Shown piece by piece: positions 59,262-64,000 of a stretch of 64,000 bases of DNA. This DNA comes from Paenibacillus sp. VTT E-133291 (GTDB lineage Bacteria > Bacillota > Bacilli > Paenibacillales > Paenibacillaceae), in assembly GCF_002264395.1 (NCBI RefSeq), contig NZ_NFVA01000020.1, positions 1 through 64,000 on the forward strand, read 5' to 3'. The notes beneath the pieces are model-generated. The model was not told the origin of the DNA and searched no databases. It saw only the letters and a program-made list of their open reading frames with translations. Made by a program: the position numbers and the translations under genes. The first letter of the stretch is position 1; each line of letters begins with the position of its first letter.

Positions 59262-59456
59262 GTGAAATTTGAATTTGTCCATAATGTATTCCACAGAAAA
59301 TATTTATTGTCCCTTCCCTATTTGCTCCTCGCATTATTTATGTTATCCGCCTTGTCTTCGTCCCATAGAATATTCTCTATCATCCCTTTCATATTAATTA
59401 TGCTAAATGCGTTGTATATCGTTGTAAAAATCATAATTTATAAAATCAAAACTTAG
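59262..59456 (+). CDS. Possible small two-helix membrane protein
   Basis: A 64-residue frame beginning GTG with AAAGGAATG about 10 bp upstream. It encodes two hydrophobic helices (about 14-32 and 37-56) and a basic tail (IIIYKIKT). A TTG at 59220 would lengthen it. I do not recognise it. It sits alone between two terminators, which fits a small gene but does not prove one. Confidence 0.4.
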   Translation: MKFEFVHNVFHRKYLLSLPYLLLALFMLSALSSSHRIFSIIPFILIMLNALYIVVKIIIYKIKT

Positions 59457-59508
59457 ATCTCTTGCACTGTTCATATACGCAAGTAAATTCTCATTTTCTA
59501 AATAATAA

Positions 59509-59556
59509 GACCCTTCCCAGCATCATTTAAAATGACTGAGAAGGGCCTATTTCAGT
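59509..59556. terminator. Bidirectional terminator between the small ORF and the RND gene
   Basis: AAGACCCTTC-c-CAG-catc-ATTT-a-AAAT-ga-CTG-a-GAAGGGCCT forms an imperfect stem between convergent genes. Confidence 0.75.
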
Positions 59557-59581
59557 TGTTTATCACTATAACTTTTTGAAA

Positions 59582-62500
59582 TTAAGCACCATGCGTCGGA
59601 ATTTCTACTTTCACCGCGCCCTTGCGCTCCTTAGCCGATTTACGGAAGTAGAACAGCTCGTAAATCGCTGGAACCACAACCAGCGTAAGCAGCGTTGCCG
59701 CGGTCAAGCCACCGATGACCACAATCGCCAAGCTTTGCGAGACGATGCTGCCCATCTCGGCATGGCCGAACAGCAGTGGAGTCATGGCGCAAATGGTAGC
59801 AATTGCCGTCATCAGAATCGGACGCATCCGTGTTCCGGCCGCTTCCAGAATCGCTTCGCGGATATTCATATGCACTTCATTCTGCTTAATACGGTCGATA
59901 AGCACAATCGCATTCGTGACGACGATACCAATTAGCATCAGAGCCCCGAACAGGGCAGTGAAATCAGGTGTTACGCCGGATACGATCAGCCCAACAATCG
60001 CCCCAATCGCAGCCAATGGCAAGGAGAACATGATTGCCAGCGGAGCACGAAGGGTTTTGAAGGTAAGGACCATGATTAGATATACCAAACCAATAGAGAT
60101 CAGCGCCGTCATGCCAAGGTCGGTGAAGTCCTCTGATTGATCAACCGAAGCTCCGCCTGCAAATAAGGTCACACCTTTAGGTAGGGTTAGACTATCGGTT
60201 TGTTTTTTAATATCCGCTCCGATTTCAGACACCTTCTTCGGATCCACTTCCGCTGTGATTCTCGCATATGGCTTCCCATCTTTATGGAACAACAGTGCTG
60301 GTTCATTCCGAACCTCATAGGTTGCTAGTTGTGACAACGGCTTTGGACCTTCAGCAGTCATGAGCGTCATTGCTTTTAAATCTTGCTCTGTTTTTGGCTC
60401 AGCTATAGGATCTAACACTACTCCAGCAGGCGTACCGTCCAGTTCGATTTGCCCCATAGGGATCGGATTCAGCATAGCCGACAATTGCATGGTAATTTCT
60501 TGTGCATTCGTCTGTACTGGATCTACCTTAAATGTAAAGACAGGTTTGGTATCCTCCATATTGCTACTGACCTTCTGAATACCCTCCACAGTCTTCAGCT
60601 TATCCGTAACTTCTGCTGCAACAGCAGTAATATCAGTAAGATTATCACCCACGATATCAATATACTCGCTAGTGGAGCTTGAACCCATCATACTCATTTG
60701 ATTGGCCACCAGGGTTGCTCCTGCATAGGAATCCTTTACATCACGAACATAATCGATGAAGCCTTGCGCATCTGCACCTTTTTTCATAACAACGGTATAG
60801 TCCACTAAGGTCTCTGAGCTGACACTCCCCCATTGTGCTGCGTCCGCACTATTCCCAGACTGCATGATCACTGTTTCTGCTTCTGGACGTTTCATCAGAT
60901 CTTGCTCTAGCTGCTTTCCTTTTTCCAAAATCTCTTTAACAGGAACATCCTTCGGATAGTTCAACTGAACAGAGACATAGCTGGCATCTGAAGCATCAAG
61001 CGCACCTTTTGGCATCGTCACATAGGCTGCGATGGAGCCAATCAGAAGCAGAAGACCTAGGGATAAAGTGATCCATTTTCGGCGAAGATTCCAATCAAGG
61101 AATCGGGTAAACCATTTAGATGGCTCATGTTCTTTCATAGAAGTTCTTCTGAGCAGCCATGAGCTTAACAATGGAACCACCGTCAAGGCTACAACGAGTG
61201 AAGTAAGCAATGAATACGTTACAGTTAAGGCAAACGGAAGCAGGAAAGCCTGCAAACTACCACGCAGAAGACCCATCGGCAGAAATACCGCTACCGTTGC
61301 AATCGTAGATGAAGTAATTGCTCTAGCCACTTCCCCAGTTGCGCTTATGATCATTTCACGAGAGAAGGGTTCTTTTTGCAGCCTACGGTAAATGTTCTCA
61401 ATGACTACGATACTATCATCCACCAAGCGACCGACCGCAACAGCCACACCACCGAGCGTAATAATATTCAGACTTATACCGGATATATCCAATAGATATA
61501 AAGTAACTGCTAAGGAAAGCGGGATAGAAACCGCCGTAATCAGAGTTGCCCGCAGGTTGCGCAGGAACAACAGAATCACGATCGTAGCGAACAACGCGCC
61601 AAGCAATACTTCACGCATCATACTGTTCACCGAGGTAACCACCATATCTGATGTGCTGAATACCACCGCTGCTTCTGCATTTGGAATGGTTTTATTAATA
61701 TGAGCTACAGTATCTTGGATATGATCTCCGACACTTACTGCATTTGCGTTAGCTTCTTTGGTTACTATGGCGAAAAGAACATCTTTCCCATTCGAGCGAC
61801 TAACGCTTTCTTGATCCTGCTTCAATTCAACGGCAGCAATATCCTGCAGCTTAACGCCCGCGGAAACAGGAAGTTTTTTTAACGTATCGATACTATCTAT
61901 CGCAGAAACCACGTTAACATTCCCTGTCTGACCCCCAATCGTCTGCTCACCAAGGGATGCTGATACATTACGTCCTTGAAGTAACCCTAACACTTGAGGC
62001 GTCGTAATACCTTTTTCAGCCATTAATTTCGGATCTAGCTTCACTCGCACTTGCGGAGTTACTTTGCCATATAAGGCAACGTTGGCTACACCCTCTGCTT
62101 GTTGCATTTCTGGAATGATCGTTTCTTCCGCAAGCTTAAGGTTTTCTTTAGTCAGCCCTTCATCAAACGAAAGCGTAACCTGCGACACGGGAATCATGGA
62201 AGTATTCAATTGAAGTACAAAAGGAGCCATCACCCCTTCAGGGAACTGCAACGAATCTACAACCTTTTGTACCTCCCCAGCAGCATCCTTCATGTTCGTT
62301 TTCGAATCATAAAAAATGTTCACCTGTGCGTATCCGTCTCCGGAAGTAGACAATATTTCTTTCTTTCCCTTTACAAAAGCAGCCCCAGCCTCAATCGGCT
62401 TCGTAACCTTTGTTTCCATCGCATGGGCATCCTGACCCGGACCGAGCACCGTTACAGTCACTTGCGGATTATCCGCCTCTGGCATAAATTCCATCGGCAG

Positions 62501-62596
62501 CGAAGTGTAGCTCAGCCCTCCCACTACTAGCGCCATTACCACTAAAAGCCCTACCGCCGCCTTGTTACCGAACGACCATTTGGTTAACCATTTCAT
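59582..62596 (-). CDS. RND-family efflux transporter permease (AcrB/SwrC-like)
   Basis: About 1004 residues with 12 membrane segments and two large extracytoplasmic loops: SLPMEFMPEADNPQVTVTV near the start, PIEAGAAFVKGKKEILSTS, GGVAVAVGRLVDDSIVVIENIYRR (segments joined) and, in the second half, ALMLIGIVVTNAIVLIDRI. The Asp pair in VGRLVDDSIV fits the proton relay. In Bacillus, SwrC of this group exports surfactin and other lipophilic compounds; substrate here unknown. The ATG at 62596 has GGAAGGGG 8 bp upstream and is preferred to a GTG 18 bp earlier. No membrane-fusion partner gene is adjacent. Confidence 0.9.
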   Translation of the reverse strand: MKWLTKWSFGNKAAVGLLVVMALVVGGLSYTSLPMEFMPEADNPQVTVTVLGPGQDAHAMETKVTKPIEAGAAFVKGKKEILSTSGDGYAQVNIFYDSKTNMKDAAGEVQKVVDSLQFPEGVMAPFVLQLNTSMIPVSQVTLSFDEGLTKENLKLAEETIIPEMQQAEGVANVALYGKVTPQVRVKLDPKLMAEKGITTPQVLGLLQGRNVSASLGEQTIGGQTGNVNVVSAIDSIDTLKKLPVSAGVKLQDIAAVELKQDQESVSRSNGKDVLFAIVTKEANANAVSVGDHIQDTVAHINKTIPNAEAAVVFSTSDMVVTSVNSMMREVLLGALFATIVILLFLRNLRATLITAVSIPLSLAVTLYLLDISGISLNIITLGGVAVAVGRLVDDSIVVIENIYRRLQKEPFSREMIISATGEVARAITSSTIATVAVFLPMGLLRGSLQAFLLPFALTVTYSLLTSLVVALTVVPLLSSWLLRRTSMKEHEPSKWFTRFLDWNLRRKWITLSLGLLLLIGSIAAYVTMPKGALDASDASYVSVQLNYPKDVPVKEILEKGKQLEQDLMKRPEAETVIMQSGNSADAAQWGSVSSETLVDYTVVMKKGADAQGFIDYVRDVKDSYAGATLVANQMSMMGSSSTSEYIDIVGDNLTDITAVAAEVTDKLKTVEGIQKVSSNMEDTKPVFTFKVDPVQTNAQEITMQLSAMLNPIPMGQIELDGTPAGVVLDPIAEPKTEQDLKAMTLMTAEGPKPLSQLATYEVRNEPALLFHKDGKPYARITAEVDPKKVSEIGADIKKQTDSLTLPKGVTLFAGGASVDQSEDFTDLGMTALISIGLVYLIMVLTFKTLRAPLAIMFSLPLAAIGAIVGLIVSGVTPDFTALFGALMLIGIVVTNAIVLIDRIKQNEVHMNIREAILEAAGTRMRPILMTAIATICAMTPLLFGHAEMGSIVSQSLAIVVIGGLTAATLLTLVVVPAIYELFYFRKSAKERKGAVKVEIPTHGA

Positions 62597-62785
62597 ACTC
62601 GTTTCCCCTTCCACCCCGTATATTTCTGGTACTCCTTTTATGACTGCCCCATTATGTATTATTTTCCATCCCGAGATTTAGTTTAGACATTTTTAGCCGA
62701 AGTCAAAACAGCCCTACGGCTGGTTTTATACTCCGTCTTGAGGCGGGGAACTTTCTCCTTCTGAAGTACAGGAAACTAGAGCACA

Positions 62786-62836
62786 AAAAAAAGCGCCCCA
62801 TAAGCCATGTAAATGACTTATAAGGCGCCCTTTTCT
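62786..62836. terminator. Terminator after the antiporter gene
   Basis: On the minus strand GGGCGCC-TTATAAGTCAT-ttac-ATGGCTTAT-GGGGCGCTTTTTTTT. Strong stem just past the antiporter stop, with A/T runs on both sides. Confidence 0.88.
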
Positions 62837-62842
62837 TTTGCT

Positions 62843-63997
62843 TTATTTCTCTCCAGCGCGCACTGGATCGCGGAACATATATTTTAAGAGTGGTGGTGTT
62901 ACAAGTGTAGTTACAATGACAACAATAATTACCGAAGTAAAATACTGCTGCTGCAACAATCCGCTACTCAGACCTGTTGCCGCGATAATCAATGCAACCT
63001 CACCCCGTGAAATCATCCCTGAACCAATGATCGCCGACGAACGATTGTCAAAACCGGTAAGACGCGCACCCAGACCGCCACCAATCAGCTTGGTCAGAAT
63101 GGCAATAACGGACAGCAAGAGGACAAACCCGATTTGACTGCCAACCCCTTCAAAGGAAACATTAAGTCCGATACTTACAAAAAAGACCGGAACAAAAATC
63201 GAATAGGCTACAGGCTCCAGCTTAGTTTCCACTTTGTGCTTAAAGGGGGTTTGAGAAATAGCAATCCCAGCCGCAAAAGCACCGATGATACCAGCCATCC
63301 CCATAATTTCAGCAAAATATGCGAACGCAAAGCAAATCATTAGCGCAGCTGCGATAACAGCCTCTGTCACCTTTAGCGGAGCCATCCATTTCATCACCCG
63401 CGGCACAACAAACCAACCCACAACAAGCGCTACAGCGAAGAACAGCACTTTTTTCGTAATTAAAAGACCAATGGATACTGATTCTCCTGTGCCGAAAAAG
63501 CTCATTAATACAGCGAGCAAAATAACAACCAGAATATCATCCACTACAGCGGCTCCCAGAATGGTAGAACCTTCACGTGTATTTAGCTTATTCATATCCT
63601 TCAGCACCTGCACTGAAATGCTGACCGATGTTGCACTAAGAATGACGCCCATAAACATAGCATTATGATAAGCAAATCCAAACATTTCTCCGATGGCGAA
63701 CCCACCTAGAAAAGGTAAAATAATACCTCCGACGGCTACTGCGAAAGCTGACTTCCAGTTCTTGCGCAGTTGCTCCAAATCCGTCTCAAGCCCTGCTATA
63801 AACATTAACAATAGGACACCGATCTCCGAAAAATAATGAATAAACTCTCCATTTTGAATCCAACCCAGTACCGCAGGACCCAGTATAATACCGACAATTA
63901 GCTTACCCAGTACCGACGGTTGTCCCAGTCGTACAGATAAATCACCAGCTAGCTTGGTGAATAGTATAATCAGCATAAGATATAGAACAAACTCCAT
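62843..63997 (-). CDS. Monovalent cation:proton antiporter (CPA2 family)
   Basis: A 384-residue membrane protein with about 12 segments and no soluble TrkA-N tail. Seen: LAGDLSVRLGQPSVLGKLIVG, ILGPAVLGW, EIGVLLLMFIAGLETDLEQL, ATSVSISVQVLKD, AAVVDDILVVILLA (Asp pair of the ion site) and SRGEVALIIA. These are typical of CPA2/KefB-like Na+ or K+/H+ exchangers. The ATG lies 3 bp inside the right edge, so its ribosome binding site is outside the window; a longer N-terminus cannot be excluded. Substrate ion unknown. Confidence 0.85.
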   Translation of the reverse strand: MEFVLYLMLIILFTKLAGDLSVRLGQPSVLGKLIVGIILGPAVLGWIQNGEFIHYFSEIGVLLLMFIAGLETDLEQLRKNWKSAFAVAVGGIILPFLGGFAIGEMFGFAYHNAMFMGVILSATSVSISVQVLKDMNKLNTREGSTILGAAVVDDILVVILLAVLMSFFGTGESVSIGLLITKKVLFFAVALVVGWFVVPRVMKWMAPLKVTEAVIAAALMICFAFAYFAEIMGMAGIIGAFAAGIAISQTPFKHKVETKLEPVAYSIFVPVFFVSIGLNVSFEGVGSQIGFVLLLSVIAILTKLIGGGLGARLTGFDNRSSAIIGSGMISRGEVALIIAATGLSSGLLQQQYFTSVIIVVIVTTLVTPPLLKYMFRDPVRAGEK

Positions 63998-64000
63998 GTT

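Overview
The window looks like chromosomal DNA of a Paenibacillus-type Firmicute. The signs are a pcrB-pcrA-ligA operon, a gcvT-gcvPA-gcvPB operon under a tandem glycine riboswitch, a protein with a copper-amine-oxidase-N-terminal ('stalk') domain, strong AGGAGG-type ribosome binding sites, and an S-layer-glycan-like polysaccharide locus. No tRNA, CRISPR array, prophage or complete insertion sequence was found. Positions 1-260 hold two tandem promoters and the boxA leader of an rRNA operon on the minus strand whose 16S gene would begin just outside the left edge.

Layout. 0.4-6.2 kb: an Fsr-type MFS exporter, then a minus-strand envelope block (OmpR-type regulator, histidine kinase, a HAMP protein that lacks a kinase domain, and a class A penicillin-binding protein). 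6.3-12.7 kb: pcrB-pcrA-ligA and a membrane-anchored GDPD-like protein. 12.8-33.1 kb: a polysaccharide or S-layer glycan locus. Its minus-strand part runs Wzm, Wzt with a carbohydrate-binding tail, a 1444-residue methyltransferase/coiled-coil/RgpF/HAD fusion, a GT2, rfbB, rfbD, two more GT2 and a WbaP-like initiating transferase. The plus strand carries a Wzy_C/TPR ligase-like protein and rfbA-rfbC, and galU is on the minus strand. 33.2-39.3 kb: an AT-rich accessory segment with an acyltransferase, a three-gene gtr-type glucosylation cassette and decayed transposases. 39.4-45.5 kb: U32 peptidase, stalk-domain protein, HtrA-like protease and a small membrane protein. 46.5-51.8 kb: uvrB-uvrA. 52-53.7 kb: a MotA/MotB-type stator pair. 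54-59.1 kb: the glycine cleavage system. 59.2-64 kb: a small membrane ORF, an RND exporter and a CPA2 antiporter.

How the genes fit together. RfbA, RfbB, RfbC and RfbD would make dTDP-rhamnose and GalU UDP-glucose. The WbaP-like enzyme would load the first sugar-phosphate on undecaprenyl phosphate, the GT2 enzymes and the RgpF fusion would extend the chain, and Wzm-Wzt would export it. The Wzy_C protein would ligate or polymerise outside the membrane, while the gtr cassette and the acyltransferase would decorate the product.

The most unusual signals are non-coding or decayed. (1) Two roughly 185-bp intergenic arrays each carry four about 19-bp palindromes (consensus TTAGGGA-N5-TCCCTAA) at the same 51/61/51-bp spacing. 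(2) A roughly 92-bp two-hairpin element occurs in four same-orientation copies, and one of them supplies the last codons and stop of gcvT. (3) There are decayed partial duplicates of the U32 peptidase gene and of the start of the Wzy_C gene. (4) The 1444-residue fusion resembles, in layout only, chain-terminating enzymes that set glycan length.
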